Assembly (NCBI GenBank): GCA_013697055.1
Contig: JACCXK010000049.1
Coordinates: forward strand, 1 to 64,000
From: Alphaproteobacteria bacterium
GTDB lineage: Bacteria > Pseudomonadota > Alphaproteobacteria > Micropepsales > Micropepsaceae
Length of the DNA stretch: 64,000 nt
Direction of reading: 5' to 3'
Part shown: one piece after another, positions 34,833-44,241 of the stretch
How positions within the stretch are numbered: position 1 is the stretch's first letter
How the letters are laid out: every line of letters begins with the position of its first letter
Notes under the pieces: model-generated
What the model was told of the DNA's origin: nothing
The model's input: the letters and a program-made list of their open reading frames with translations, nothing else
The model's database searches: none
Program-made: the position numbers and the translations under genes

Positions 34833-36719
34833 CTAGCCCAGATAGCCCTTGTCACGCAGATATTTCACGATGCTTTCGGCCTGGGCCTCCGGTGAAGACT
34901 CTACCGTCTTGAGGATGAGATCAGCCTGCTCCGGCGCTTCATAGGGACTGTCGATGCCGGTGAAATTCTTGATCTTGCCGGCCTTGGCCTTTTCGTAAAG
35001 CCCCTTGGGGTCGCGGCGCATGCAGACCTCGATGGGCGTGTCCACGAACACTTCCAGGAACTCGCCCTCGCCCACCAGCTCGCGTGCCATGCGGCGTTCG
35101 GAGCGGAAGGGCGAGATGAAGGCGGTGAGCACGATCAGGCCGGCATCCACGAACAGCCTGGCGGCCTCGCCGACGCGGCGGATATTTTCCACCCGGTCGG
35201 CATCGGTGAAGCCCAGGTCGCGGTTCAGGCCATGGCGAACATTGTCGCCGTCCAGCAAATAGGTGTGCTTGCCTTGGCCCGCCAGTGCCTTCTCCACCAG
35301 GTTGGCGATGGTGGATTTGCCGGAACCCGACAGGCCGGTGAACCATAGCACCACCGGCTTCTGGCCCTTCATGGCAGCGCGGGCCTGCTTGTCCACGTCC
35401 ACCGCCTGCCAATGCACGTTGGTGGCGCGCATCAGCGAGAAGTCGATCATGCCGGCGCCCACCGTGGCATTGGTGAAGCGGTCGATCAGGATGAAGCCGC
35501 CGGTGTCGCGATTGTCGCGATAGGCATCGAATGCCAGGGGCTGGGCCAGAGAGAAATTGGCATAGCCCACTTCATTCAGCGCCAGGGTGCGCGCGGCATG
35601 ACTGTCCAAGGTGTTGACGTCGATCTTGTGCTTAAGCCCGGAGACCTGCGCCGGCACCGTCGCGGTGCCCAGCTTGAGCAGATACTGGCGGCCGGGCAGC
35701 AGCTCTTCGTCCGCCATCCATAACAGATGCGCCGCGAACTGGTCGGAAACAACAGGTCGCGCCTGCGGATCGCTGAGCACGTCACCGCGGGAAATATCCA
35801 CTTCGTCGGCCAGGGTCAGGGTAATCGCGTCACCCGCCACGGCCTCGGCCTTGTCGCCATCCATGGTGACGATGCGGGTGACCGTGGAGGTGCGGCCCGA
35901 CTTGGCAACGGCGATCGGCTGTCCCGGTTTGATGCGGCCGCCGGCGATGGTGCCGGAGAAGCCGCGGAAATCCAGATCCGGACGATTGACCCATTGCACC
36001 GGCAGGCGGAATGCCGTGTCGGCCAGCGCGGTATCGACATCCACCACTTCCAGATGCGACAGCAGGCTCGGCCCGGTATACCAAGGTGTTTCCTTGGACT
36101 TCTCGATGACGTTGATGCCGAACCGCGCCGACAACGGGATGGCCACCTGGCTGGCAAAATTCAGCCGCGCCGAGAACTGGTGGAAATCCGACACGACCCG
36201 GTCGAACACCGCCTGGCTGTAATCCATAAGATCGATCTTGTTCACCGCCAGCACGACGTGGCGGATGCCCAGCAGGGAGGCGATATAGGCGTGACGGCGG
36301 GTCTGGGTCAGCACGCCCTTGCGCGCATCGATCAGGATGACGGCGAGGTCGCTGTTGGAGGCGCCAGTCGCCATGTTGCGGGTATATTGTTCATGGCCCG
36401 GCGTGTCGGCGACGATGAACTTGCGCTTGTCGGTGGCGAAGAAGCGATAGGCGACATCGATGGTGATGCCTTGCTCGCGCTCTGCTTCCAGGCCGTCCAC
36501 CAAAAGGGCGAAGTCGATATCCCCGCCGGTGGTGCCGAACTTCTTGGAGTCTTTCTCCAACGAAGCCAGCGTGTCCTCGAACAGCAGCTTGGTGTCGTAG
36601 AGCAGCCGCCCGATCAGGGTGGACTTGCCATCATCGACGCTGCCGCAGGTGAGAAACCGCAGAAGGCTTTTCTTTTCCTGGGCGGCGAGGAACTTCTGAA
36701 GATCGGTGGGAGCATTCAT
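34833..36719 (-). CDS. cysNC: Bifunctional sulfate adenylyltransferase subunit 1 / adenylylsulfate kinase
   Basis: 628 residues, a CysN-CysC fusion. The N-terminal GTPase ([19 protein letters not shown] near 25, DTPGHEQY near 105, NKIDLMD near 160) drives ATP sulfurylase made with CysD. From about residue 455 is APS kinase: [18 protein letters not shown] and [15 protein letters not shown]. The product is PAPS, used for sulfate reduction or for sulfation of glycans. The partner gene cysD is upstream, but the two are separated by about 110 bases that contain a palindromic repeat. No PAPS reductase or sulfotransferase gene is in the window. Confidence 0.95.
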   Translation of the reverse strand: MNAPTDLQKFLAAQEKKSLLRFLTCGSVDDGKSTLIGRLLYDTKLLFEDTLASLEKDSKKFGTTGGDIDFALLVDGLEAEREQGITIDVAYRFFATDKRKFIVADTPGHEQYTRNMATGASNSDLAVILIDARKGVLTQTRRHAYIASLLGIRHVVLAVNKIDLMDYSQAVFDRVVSDFHQFSARLNFASQVAIPLSARFGINVIEKSKETPWYTGPSLLSHLEVVDVDTALADTAFRLPVQWVNRPDLDFRGFSGTIAGGRIKPGQPIAVAKSGRTSTVTRIVTMDGDKAEAVAGDAITLTLADEVDISRGDVLSDPQARPVVSDQFAAHLLWMADEELLPGRQYLLKLGTATVPAQVSGLKHKIDVNTLDSHAARTLALNEVGYANFSLAQPLAFDAYRDNRDTGGFILIDRFTNATVGAGMIDFSLMRATNVHWQAVDVDKQARAAMKGQKPVVLWFTGLSGSGKSTIANLVEKALAGQGKHTYLLDGDNVRHGLNRDLGFTDADRVENIRRVGEAARLFVDAGLIVLTAFISPFRSERRMARELVGEGEFLEVFVDTPIEVCMRRDPKGLYEKAKAGKIKNFTGIDSPYEAPEQADLILKTVESSPEAQAESIVKYLRDKGYLG

Positions 36720-36733
36720 AACAACGCCTCACC

Positions 36734-36814
36734 ATGGGCGGGCTTGACCCGCCCATCCAGGGGCCGCAGACGCAGGTGCTTGTCGCTCTGGATGGCCGGC
36801 TCAAGGCCGGCCAT
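36734..36814. repeat. Pair of inverted palindromes between cysD and cysNC
   Basis: Two hairpins occupy most of the 112-base spacer. The first is ATGGGCGGG / CCCGCCCAT (36734-36742 and 36748-36756). The second is ATGGCCGGC / GCCGGCCAT (36792-36800 and 36806-36814), each with a five-base loop. The flanks GGAT and CATGG and the loop TCAAG show that the two units are related and lie in opposite orientation. This is the layout of REP-type dispersed intergenic repeats; both hairpins would be transcribed with the operon and could stabilise or attenuate the mRNA. Confidence 0.7.
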
Positions 36815-36831
36815 GGAGGAAATATTTTGCA

Positions 36832-37785
36832 TCAGAAATAGCCCTCCTTCTTCTTCTTCTCCATCGAAGCTTTCTCGTCCGTGTCGATCAAACGGCCTTG
36901 GCGCTCGCTGGTGCGGGCGGTGAACATCTCGGTGACAATGCCTTCCAATGTGTCGGCGTCGCTTTCGATGGCACCGGTGAGCGGATAGCAGCCCAGGGTG
37001 CGGAAGCGGACCAGCTTCTCTTCCACTTTTTCGCCGGGCAGCAGCTTCATGCGTTCGTCATCGCGCATGATCAGGGTGCCGGCGCGTTCCACCACCGGAC
37101 GCTTCTTGGCGAAGTAGAGCGGCACGATGGGAATATTCTCGGCCAGGATATATTGCCAGATGTCCAGCTCGGTCCAGATGGACAGCGGGAAGACACGGAT
37201 GCTTTCGCCCTTGTTGATGCGGGTGTTGTAAACGCGCCAAAGCTCGGGCCGCTGGTTCTTGGGGTCCCAGCCATGATGGCGGTCGCGGAAGGAGAAGATG
37301 CGCTCCTTGGCTCTGGACTTTTCCTCGTCGCGGCGCGCGCCGCCAAAGGCGGCGTCGAAGCCATATTTGTCCAGCGCCTGCTTCAGCGCCTCGGTCTTCA
37401 TCACCTGGGTGTGCAGCGACGAGCCGGAATCGAACGGATTGATGCCGCGCTTCACGCCGTCTTCATTGATGTATTCGATGAAATTCAGGCCCAGCCTTCT
37501 GACGGTCTCATCGCGGAACTTGATCATCTCCTGGAATTTCCACGTCGTGTTGACGTGCATCAGGGGAAAGGGCGGCTTGGAGGGATAGAAGGCCTTCATC
37601 GCCAGGTGGAGCATGACGGCGGAATCCTTGCCCACCGAATAAAGCATTACCGGGTTGGCAAACTCGGACGCCACCTCGCGCATGATGTGCATACTCTCGG
37701 CTTCCAGCCGGCGCAGGTGCGATATAACAGTTTTTTTACTGGACAATCTTGGGTATCCCAAATCTGAGCTGTGAAATAAGCGCAA
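36832..37785 (-). CDS. cysD: Sulfate adenylyltransferase subunit 2
   Basis: Up to 317 residues. CysD is the catalytic half of ATP sulfurylase, forming APS from sulfate and [22 protein letters not shown] is the standard N-terminal region, [16 protein letters not shown] the PP-loop, [16 protein letters not shown] and [13 protein letters not shown] are conserved, and the C-terminus [20 protein letters not shown] is characteristic of the family. The start is uncertain. All candidates are TTG codons; the one at 37785 is the most upstream, and one about 15 codons later (before [10 protein letters not shown]) gives a more usual length. No good ribosome site is seen for any of them. Confidence 0.92.
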   Translation of the reverse strand: MRLFHSSDLGYPRLSSKKTVISHLRRLEAESMHIMREVASEFANPVMLYSVGKDSAVMLHLAMKAFYPSKPPFPLMHVNTTWKFQEMIKFRDETVRRLGLNFIEYINEDGVKRGINPFDSGSSLHTQVMKTEALKQALDKYGFDAAFGGARRDEEKSRAKERIFSFRDRHHGWDPKNQRPELWRVYNTRINKGESIRVFPLSIWTELDIWQYILAENIPIVPLYFAKKRPVVERAGTLIMRDDERMKLLPGEKVEEKLVRFRTLGCYPLTGAIESDADTLEGIVTEMFTARTSERQGRLIDTDEKASMEKKKKEGYF

Positions 37786-37875
37786 TACCCTACCAATGCA
37801 AGACCGATCTGGTGTTTAAGAAAGCCGGGAAACGTCGCCAAATCATCACGGGGGCGGGCCGGGGACGCCAGTTTA

Positions 37876-39414
37876 ATGCTCTTCAATTCCAGCATTTTCA
37901 TTCTGGCCTTCCTGCCGGTGACCCTGGCGCTGTTTTTCGTTGGTGGGCGGGTCAGCCCCAATGCGGCGGCCGCCCTGCTGGGGCTGGCGTCCGTGGTCTT
38001 TTATGGGGCCTGGAACATCCGGTATGTGCCGCTGCTGCTGGCCTCGATCGGGGCCAACTTCGCGCTGTCGCAGGTGTTGGGTGACACCGCCCGCCGGCCC
38101 GGCACGCGGCGCGCCGTGTTCGCCGGCGCGATTGCGGCCAACCTCGCCCTCCTGGGCTATTTCAAATATGCCAATTTCTTCCTGAACAGCTGGGCCGATG
38201 TGACCGGCGCAAGCCTTTCGCTGTGGAGCATCGTGCTGCCGCTGGGCATCTCCTTCTACACCTTCACCCAGATCGCCTTTCTCGCCGACACCTACAAGAA
38301 CCAGGCGCGGGAAAAGAACTTCGCGCACTACCTCCTTTTCGTGACCTACTTTCCCCACCTGATCGCCGGACCGATCCTGCATCACGCCGAGATGATGCCG
38401 CAGTTTCGCAAGAAGGCGATCTACCGGCCCGATTGGGAAAATTTCGCGGTTGGCGTCAGCGTCTTCATCCTCGGCCTCGCCAAGAAGACGCTGATCGCGG
38501 ACGGTATCGCGCCGGTGGCGCGCGCGGTATTCGCCTCGGCGGATTACGGCCAGCGCATCGAATTCCTGCGCGCCTGGGGCGGGGCGCTGGCCTATGCCAT
38601 GCAGATCTATTTCGATTTTTCCGGCTATTGCGACATGGCGATCGGCATTTCCATCTTGTTCGGCGTGCGCCTGCCGCTGAACTTCAACTCGCCCTACAAG
38701 GCCCGCAGCATCGTGGATTTCTGGCGGCGCTGGCACATGACCCTGTCGCGTTTCCTGCGCGACTATCTTTATATCCCGCTGGGCGGCAGCCGGCGTTCGC
38801 GTCCGCGCCGCTATGTCAACCTGATGATCACCATGCTGCTGGGCGGGCTATGGCATGGCGCGGCCTGGACCTATGTCGCCTGGGGCGGACTGCACGGTTT
38901 CTATCTTGTCGTGAATCACGCCTGGGACTATTTGCGCAAACGCATCGCGCCCAATGCCCCTCCGGCAGGACCCGTGCTGCGCGCCGCATCCGCCCTTCTC
39001 ACCTTCGCCGCGGTGGTGGCGGCCTGGGTGCTGTTCCGCGCCTCCAGCTTCGCCTCCGCCACGCGCATCTTGAGCGGCATGGCCGGGCTCAACGGCATCG
39101 ACCTGCCCGCCAAGGCGGAGACCGCAAAAGCGCTGTCCGCCCGGCTGGGCATGGCGCCGGTTTCCCAGACGCCTTACATCTCCAACACCGCCATCCTGGG
39201 GCTGATACTGTTGCTGGCGATCTGCTGGCTGGCGCCCAACGCCTATCAGATCATGGGCGCCAGGAACCCAGCCCTCAATGCGGTCGAGCCGGGCACGAAA
39301 TGGACGTGGCGGCCGTCCCTGGGCTGGGCGGTGGGCCTTGGCGCGCTGGGAGCGGTGGCATTCACAGCGATCTTTACCGGGCCAGCGTCCGAATTCCTCT
39401 ATTTCCAGTTCTGA
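37876..39414 (+). CDS. MBOAT O-acyltransferase (AlgI-like), first copy
   Basis: 512 residues with about a dozen membrane segments. The MBOAT hallmarks are present: FDFSGYCDMAIGISIL, LNFNSPYKARSIVDFWRRWH and GGLWHGAAWTYVAWG with the catalytic His at residue 327. AlgI-type proteins move acetyl or other acyl groups across the membrane for O-acylation of a polysaccharide or cell wall, working with an SGNH partner. The next gene, one base downstream, encodes such a partner. It resembles the second MBOAT at 61942 in its opening residues and whole layout. The target polymer is unknown. Confidence 0.9.
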   Translation: MLFNSSIFILAFLPVTLALFFVGGRVSPNAAAALLGLASVVFYGAWNIRYVPLLLASIGANFALSQVLGDTARRPGTRRAVFAGAIAANLALLGYFKYANFFLNSWADVTGASLSLWSIVLPLGISFYTFTQIAFLADTYKNQAREKNFAHYLLFVTYFPHLIAGPILHHAEMMPQFRKKAIYRPDWENFAVGVSVFILGLAKKTLIADGIAPVARAVFASADYGQRIEFLRAWGGALAYAMQIYFDFSGYCDMAIGISILFGVRLPLNFNSPYKARSIVDFWRRWHMTLSRFLRDYLYIPLGGSRRSRPRRYVNLMITMLLGGLWHGAAWTYVAWGGLHGFYLVVNHAWDYLRKRIAPNAPPAGPVLRAASALLTFAAVVAAWVLFRASSFASATRILSGMAGLNGIDLPAKAETAKALSARLGMAPVSQTPYISNTAILGLILLLAICWLAPNAYQIMGARNPALNAVEPGTKWTWRPSLGWAVGLGALGAVAFTAIFTGPASEFLYFQF

Positions 39415-39415
39415 C

Positions 39416-40369
39416 ATGCAGAACCGGCGCTTCCTTCTTGTCCTGTTTGTCTCGGCGCTGGCGACCCTGGTTCTGATTGTCCTGCTGCCGCTGGCGCCGG
39501 GCATGAAGACCGACCCGTCTGCGCCCTGGATTGATGGACTGTACAAACAGAAGATAGCCGCCTTGCGCGCAGTCAAAGGTGAGCGGATCTACGTCGTGTC
39601 CGGCTCCAGCAGCCTGTTCAGCCTGGACACCAAGCTGCTGGCCAGCGCCGCCGGCAAGCCGGTGATCAACCTGGCCACCCATGCGGGCCTGGAGCTTCCC
39701 TATATCCTGGACCGGGCGGAACGCGAGATGCAGCCCGGCGACACCATCATCTTCACGCCGGAATATCCGCTGATGGTGCTGCCGGTCCAGCCCAACCAAC
39801 TGATCATCGACTATGTGACATTCTTCGACCGCGCCTATATCCCGACCCGGCCGCTCGGCGAGCAGGCGCATTTCTATCTCGGCTACGGCTTCGTGGATTC
39901 CATCGTGGAGACCCTGAAGACGATCCGCACCGGCAAACAGGTCGGCCGCGACGATCTCACCATCGACGCGCTGGGCAACGCGCGCGGCAATACCGTCGCC
40001 CTGTCGGTGAAGGACAAGAGCGAATTCGGCCCGCACGGCTCCCCCTCCCCCATTTCGCCGGATGAAGTGGCGGTGTTGCGGAAATTCGCTGGGTTAGCGC
40101 GCGCCAGGCACGTCACCATCCTCGCCTTCCCCCCTGCGCTGATCCGCCTGCGCGGCTATGAAACACAAGGCCAGCGGGCGCTGCGCCAGCATATCCGCGC
40201 GACATTTCGTGATCTTGGCATGACGGTGCGCGGCGGCGACGAAGACGGCTGGGTGGAGCCGGACGGCATCTATGACAGCGGCGCGCACGCCAACGATGTC
40301 GGCCGCGCCGCCTACACCGCGCGCATCGCCGTCCTGTTGTGCCGGGAAATACGCTGCGCCGGGCGCTGA
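39416..40369 (+). CDS. Membrane-anchored SGNH-like partner of the MBOAT acyltransferase
   Basis: 317 residues. One N-terminal membrane helix (RRFLLVLFVSALATLVLIVL) anchors a periplasmic domain. VVSGSSSLFSLDT looks like the block I Ser region of SGNH hydrolases, and DSGAHANDVGRAAYT near the C-terminus carries an Asp-x3-His pair like block V. Such proteins receive an acyl group exported by the MBOAT and transfer it to the polymer, as AlgX/AlgJ do for alginate. ATG at 39416 is one base after the MBOAT stop; a longer upstream frame inside the MBOAT gene is rejected. Family assignment rests on layout and motifs. Confidence 0.7.
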   Translation: MQNRRFLLVLFVSALATLVLIVLLPLAPGMKTDPSAPWIDGLYKQKIAALRAVKGERIYVVSGSSSLFSLDTKLLASAAGKPVINLATHAGLELPYILDRAEREMQPGDTIIFTPEYPLMVLPVQPNQLIIDYVTFFDRAYIPTRPLGEQAHFYLGYGFVDSIVETLKTIRTGKQVGRDDLTIDALGNARGNTVALSVKDKSEFGPHGSPSPISPDEVAVLRKFAGLARARHVTILAFPPALIRLRGYETQGQRALRQHIRATFRDLGMTVRGGDEDGWVEPDGIYDSGAHANDVGRAAYTARIAVLLCREIRCAGR

Positions 40370-41476
40370 CTATTTGAGAATCCGCGTGCCGGTCGCCGGG
40401 GGCACGGCCTGTTCTTCCACCGCAAAGCGCACGTGGCCTACGGAACGGCCGTCACCCGTCAGGATATTGACCTGCCACTGGCCGGGCTGCGGCGACGTCT
40501 TGGTGGTGTAGTAGCGAAAGCCTTCCTCGCGCCCGCCGGTGATGGGCACCGAGATGCGCTGCTGCGACACCCAGCCCTTTTTCGGCTGCAGCCATAGCCA
40601 GTCATGCACGATGCGGGTGCGCAAGCCCCGCGGGGCGAACACCGCATTGTAGAGAAAGAGCCTGGCGCCCTTTTGCACATGCATGATGGCATGGGTGCCG
40701 AACAGCGCCTGCCACTCCGGCGGCTCTTCTTCCTGCTGCGCCTGGAAGTCCCTGCCCACCCGCTTGACCTCGTGATAGACCCCCGCATCGGTCAACACCA
40801 ATGGCAGCGGCGGCAACAGGCGCGCGAAATAGGCGATGTTGAGGAAGATGGTGATGAGCACCATGCCGGCGAAAATCTGCCCGCGCGCGCCGCGATAGCG
40901 CTCATGCCCCAGCTGCGCCAGCGCCTGCATGAAAAAGAAGAAGATCACCACCGCGATGGCGCCGCTGATCAGGAACGGGATGCGGCCGATGCGGCCGATC
41001 ACCACCGGCACCAGCAGGATGGCGTAGGAATAGAGCGCGAAGAAGAACAGCAGGCCCGAGAACACCAGCCGGGAATGATAGCGGCGCATATATTCATTGC
41101 CGATGAAGATCGCCGCCATCGCCAGCAGGAACGGCCAGGAGGAGGTGATCGAGGCGCTGCGGATGTAGAAGACGCAGAAACCCGACAACAGGCAGCCCAG
41201 CGCGAACTGGGTGATGGCGACCAGGATGGTGCGGGTCTTGTCCGAGGGCTTCCTGCCGTCGGGCCGCGATTCCAGCCCATGCAGCACGGCGATGGCGATG
41301 CCCGCGACCAGGAGATAGACAATGAACACCGCCTGGGTGATCGCATGGTCGATGCGCCCGAAGGTGGCGCTGTCGAAGGCGAAGCCGCCGGCCAGCGACA
41401 GGGCCGAGATCTGGCGTTCGTGCCGCCGGGCCCAGCCGATGGCGGGCTCGAAAGCCTTGGTGTCAAAGGTCCGCAT
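40370..41476 (-). CDS. Membrane protein with C-terminal DUF2914 domain
   Basis: 368 residues. Residues 45 to about 225 contain six or so membrane helices, and the last 130 residues are a soluble domain with LTDAGVYHEVKR, HVQKGARLFLYNAVFAPRGL and VHDWLWLQ, which I associate with DUF2914. The domain begins after the last helix and is probably periplasmic. Function unknown. The ATG at 41476 (MRTFDTKAF) is preferred to an upstream start that adds a basic leader. It is convergent with the SGNH gene, with the stops adjacent. Confidence 0.65.
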   Translation of the reverse strand: MRTFDTKAFEPAIGWARRHERQISALSLAGGFAFDSATFGRIDHAITQAVFIVYLLVAGIAIAVLHGLESRPDGRKPSDKTRTILVAITQFALGCLLSGFCVFYIRSASITSSWPFLLAMAAIFIGNEYMRRYHSRLVFSGLLFFFALYSYAILLVPVVIGRIGRIPFLISGAIAVVIFFFFMQALAQLGHERYRGARGQIFAGMVLITIFLNIAYFARLLPPLPLVLTDAGVYHEVKRVGRDFQAQQEEEPPEWQALFGTHAIMHVQKGARLFLYNAVFAPRGLRTRIVHDWLWLQPKKGWVSQQRISVPITGGREEGFRYYTTKTSPQPGQWQVNILTGDGRSVGHVRFAVEEQAVPPATGTRILK

Positions 41477-41582
41477 GCGTGGTCTTATGCTGCCCGGTCC
41501 CCTGCATAACAAGGCCGGATTGCGGCAAAAGCAGGATTTGCGGCTATGATGCCGCCCAAGAAATGCTTCAAGGAGTTACACG

Positions 41583-42590
41583 ATGCGGCTGGTGCAAATA
41601 AAGGGCGCGGATGGGGTGCGCATGGTGGCCGTGTTGGGTGAAGACGCCGGCGGACGGCTGATCAGGAGCGTCGCCAGCGCTTATGAACTGGCCGGCCGCG
41701 CCATTGCCGAAAAACTGTCACTGGAGGCCATGGCGGCCAAGCTGGGCCTTGGAGACAGCGTCGACGTGCGTGCCGCCCTGGCCGAGGGCCGCGTGCTGGC
41801 GCCGCTGGATCATCCGGACCCTGCGCATCTGGTGGTGACCGGCACGGGCCTGACGCATTTGGGCTCCGCCGAAGGGCGCGACGCCATGCACAAGAAGCTG
41901 GCTGTCGATAAGACAACTGGCGGCGAGCCCGTGCTCACCGACTCCATGAAGATGTTCAAGCACGGCGTGGAAAGCGGCAAACCCAAACCGGGCGAGGAAG
42001 GTTTCCAGCCGGAATGGTTCTACAAGGGCGATGGCGGCAGCGTGGTGGCGCCGGAAGCAGCCTTCGCCTCGCCCGCCTTCGCCCAGGATGGCGGCGAAGA
42101 ACCGGAGATCGTGGGCCTCTACCTGATCGGTCCCGATGGCACGCCGCACCGGTTGGGCTTCGCCCTGGGCAACGAGTTCTCCGATCATGTCACCGAGAAG
42201 TTCAACTATCTGTGGCTGGCCCATTCCAAGCTGCGGCAATGCTCGTTCGGGCCCGAACTGCGCACCGGCCCCCTGCCCGCCGCCGTCACCGGCCGCTCCC
42301 GCGTCCGCCGCGGCAACGAGATCATCTTCGACAAGCCGTTCCTGTCGGGTGAGGACAATATGAGCCACACCATCGCCAACCTGGAATTCCATCACTTCAA
42401 GTATGCGGGCTTCCGGCGGCCGGGCGATGTGCATGTGCATTTCTTCGGCACCGCCACCCTGTCCTTCAGCGCCGGGGTCACGACGCAGGACGGCGATGTG
42501 TTCGAGATCGATGCCGATGCCTTCGTATTTCCCCTGCGCAACACGCTGGGCACCGCGCCCGCGATGCCGTTCCTGGTCGCCGCGCTTTAA
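41583..42590 (+). CDS. GguC / AraD1-type protein (FAH fold)
   Basis: 335 residues. VVTGTGLTHLGSAEGRDAMHKK and KYAGFRRPGDVHVHFFGTATL (quoted only in part here: TGLTHLGSAEGRDAMH, GDVHVHFFGTATLSF) are typical of the GguC/AraD1 proteins, a fumarylacetoacetate-hydrolase-like group linked to sugar-acid catabolism in Agrobacterium and relatives. GDGGSVVAP, FALGNEFSDHV and GEDNMSHTIANLEFHHF match FAH-fold metal and substrate positions. It may act on a 2-keto-3-deoxy sugar acid. No sugar transporter or partner dehydrogenase lies beside it, so the substrate is not supported by context. A clear AAGGAG precedes the ATG. Confidence 0.75.
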   Translation: MRLVQIKGADGVRMVAVLGEDAGGRLIRSVASAYELAGRAIAEKLSLEAMAAKLGLGDSVDVRAALAEGRVLAPLDHPDPAHLVVTGTGLTHLGSAEGRDAMHKKLAVDKTTGGEPVLTDSMKMFKHGVESGKPKPGEEGFQPEWFYKGDGGSVVAPEAAFASPAFAQDGGEEPEIVGLYLIGPDGTPHRLGFALGNEFSDHVTEKFNYLWLAHSKLRQCSFGPELRTGPLPAAVTGRSRVRRGNEIIFDKPFLSGEDNMSHTIANLEFHHFKYAGFRRPGDVHVHFFGTATLSFSAGVTTQDGDVFEIDADAFVFPLRNTLGTAPAMPFLVAAL

Positions 42591-42591
42591 A

Positions 42592-42691
42592 GCGCGATCC
42601 GGAAAATCGGAATCGATTTTCCGGTAAATTGCGCGACAAAGCAAGAATCTAGCGAATGATCCGATTTCAAAGAAATCGGATCATTCGCTAG
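42592..42691. repeat. Double palindromic intergenic repeat, possible bidirectional terminator
   Basis: Directly after the GguC-like stop is CCGGAAAATCG-GAAT-CGATTTTCCGG (42599-42624), flanked by GCGC on both sides. A perfect 19-base stem follows: 42649-42667 pairs with 42673-42691 around the loop CAAAG, and the stem covers the stop codon of the convergent Wzi-like gene. This pair of palindromes resembles dispersed repeats that I know from intergenic regions of Rhizobiales and other alphaproteobacteria. It lies between two convergent genes and could stop transcription in both directions. Confidence 0.7.
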
Positions 42692-44151
42692 AGCGGCGCG
42701 CGCAACGCCACCTCCACCGCCGCGGCAAAGCCGCCATGCGGATAGGGCTGGTTGTCCTGCAGCCGCCCCGCCAGGTCCAGCTTGAAGCCGCGCCTGTCCA
42801 GCATCAGCGGCAGTGACACGCGTGCCTCGGCCTGGTTCAGCGCCACCGGCGGGTCGCTGATGATGTTGCCATGGCCGCGGCGGTTGCCGATGGTGGCGTG
42901 GTGCAGGCTGAGTTCGTAGAAGCGCCCCGCGGCATCGCTCCAGCTTCCTTGCACCGACGCCAGGGTGGAATCGGTATCCAGGCTGAAGCCCAGGGTGCGG
43001 CCGCGGTAGCGCATGCCGTCAGGATACTGGCCGTTGGTGTAGGTGTAGCCATAGATGAAGTTGCCGAAACTGAACGGTGTCCTGGTCGCGATACTGTCGG
43101 CGAATTCCGCCGTCAGCTTCACGGGGCTGCCGGCGGTGGGCACGAGCACGCTGGCGCCGAACAGGTGGCTGGAGCCGGAGCTGCTGGAAAAGGAATAGTC
43201 CTCGTTCATCATCTGGGCATAGACCTGGAACGGGACGCCGCCGAGCAGGCGGCTATATTTGAGTTCGAACGATCCCTCGCCATTGACGTTGTCGGGATGG
43301 TTGGAGAAATCGAAGTTGGTGAAATAATCGCGCAACGGCGAGCAGGGATGTCCCTGGCCGCAGAACTGCTCGGTCTTGGCCGCCGCCAGTTCAAGGCCCG
43401 GCAGCGGGCTGATCGAGAGCCGCGCCCCATTGTAATAAACGTTGGACTGGATCTGCGGCCCGTCGAACTTGGCCAGGAAGAATTCGAACTGCCAGGGACC
43501 AAGCCAGCGCAGCACCGGCCAATGCGAAGGCGCGGTGCTGGAACGCTGGATGCCGATCTGCGGCATGGGACGCGCATTGTTGGAAAGCTGCAGGGTCGAG
43601 ATTTCGCCAGGCCCCCACCAGTGATCGAGATAGCCGGCATAGACCAGCGCGCCGCCGAGCCGGGCGGCAAAATAGGTCCCGTCGGGCATCAGCTTGTTGG
43701 GCTTGGCCCCGAAATTGTTGGTGATGGCGCCCAGCGAAACCCGGCCCGAAAAGATGCCGCTGTTGAGGCTCAGGGAAGCCTGCGCCTGCGCGTCGCCGCG
43801 CCCCATGCCGTCAAAGCCGTAAATCACATCGGACTTGTTGGTGGCGTCCAGATACACGGCGCCGGAAAAGCCCGGCGCGGTCCCGGCATGGGCCAGCCCC
43901 AGCAGCCGGGCGGCGGCGGCGCGCACCGCCGGCGTCTGGCGCGACAGCTCCTGGCTTTCCAGGCTGGAGACAATGGATTGCCAAGGCATCGGCCACTGGA
44001 TGGTGATATCGCGAACCACGCCCGAGGCGTTCAGGAGTTCCAGGTCAGAACGCAGCTGGTTGTCGCCCACCTCGGCCCATGGCGAAGCGGCAGCCGGTGC
44101 TGCCAACAGCAGCGCAAAGATGGCACCCATGCCAAAAGTTCCGGCGCGCAT
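42688..44151 (-). CDS. Capsule assembly Wzi-like outer membrane protein
   Basis: 487 residues with a signal peptide (ending AAPAAA). The mature part has many short alternating strands (FSGRVSLGAITNNF, YAGYLDHWWGPGEISTLQLS, PFQVYAQMMNEDYSF) and ends in an Arg-Ala-Pro-Leu tail after a strand, as expected of a beta-barrel. DHWWGPGEISTLQLSNNARP is the most characteristic segment of the Wzi family, whose members bind capsular polysaccharide at the cell surface. It opens the polysaccharide locus. Its stop codon lies inside the palindromic repeat on its 3' side. Confidence 0.85.
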   Translation of the reverse strand: MRAGTFGMGAIFALLLAAPAAASPWAEVGDNQLRSDLELLNASGVVRDITIQWPMPWQSIVSSLESQELSRQTPAVRAAAARLLGLAHAGTAPGFSGAVYLDATNKSDVIYGFDGMGRGDAQAQASLSLNSGIFSGRVSLGAITNNFGAKPNKLMPDGTYFAARLGGALVYAGYLDHWWGPGEISTLQLSNNARPMPQIGIQRSSTAPSHWPVLRWLGPWQFEFFLAKFDGPQIQSNVYYNGARLSISPLPGLELAAAKTEQFCGQGHPCSPLRDYFTNFDFSNHPDNVNGEGSFELKYSRLLGGVPFQVYAQMMNEDYSFSSSSGSSHLFGASVLVPTAGSPVKLTAEFADSIATRTPFSFGNFIYGYTYTNGQYPDGMRYRGRTLGFSLDTDSTLASVQGSWSDAAGRFYELSLHHATIGNRRGHGNIISDPPVALNQAEARVSLPLMLDRRGFKLDLAGRLQDNQPYPHGGFAAAVEVALRAPL

Positions 44152-44241
44152 ACGACTCCAGCCTGGGCCCCCACAGCGGAAGCGACCTTAGCGATTCCGC
44201 ATATGCGAACAAGCTTGATTTCTGAAAAAAAGTTACTTGAG

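Noticed and set aside
36720-36831. Riboswitch or tRNA in the cys spacer
   Set aside because: The spacer is explained by two simple palindromes; no cloverleaf or known riboswitch core is seen.
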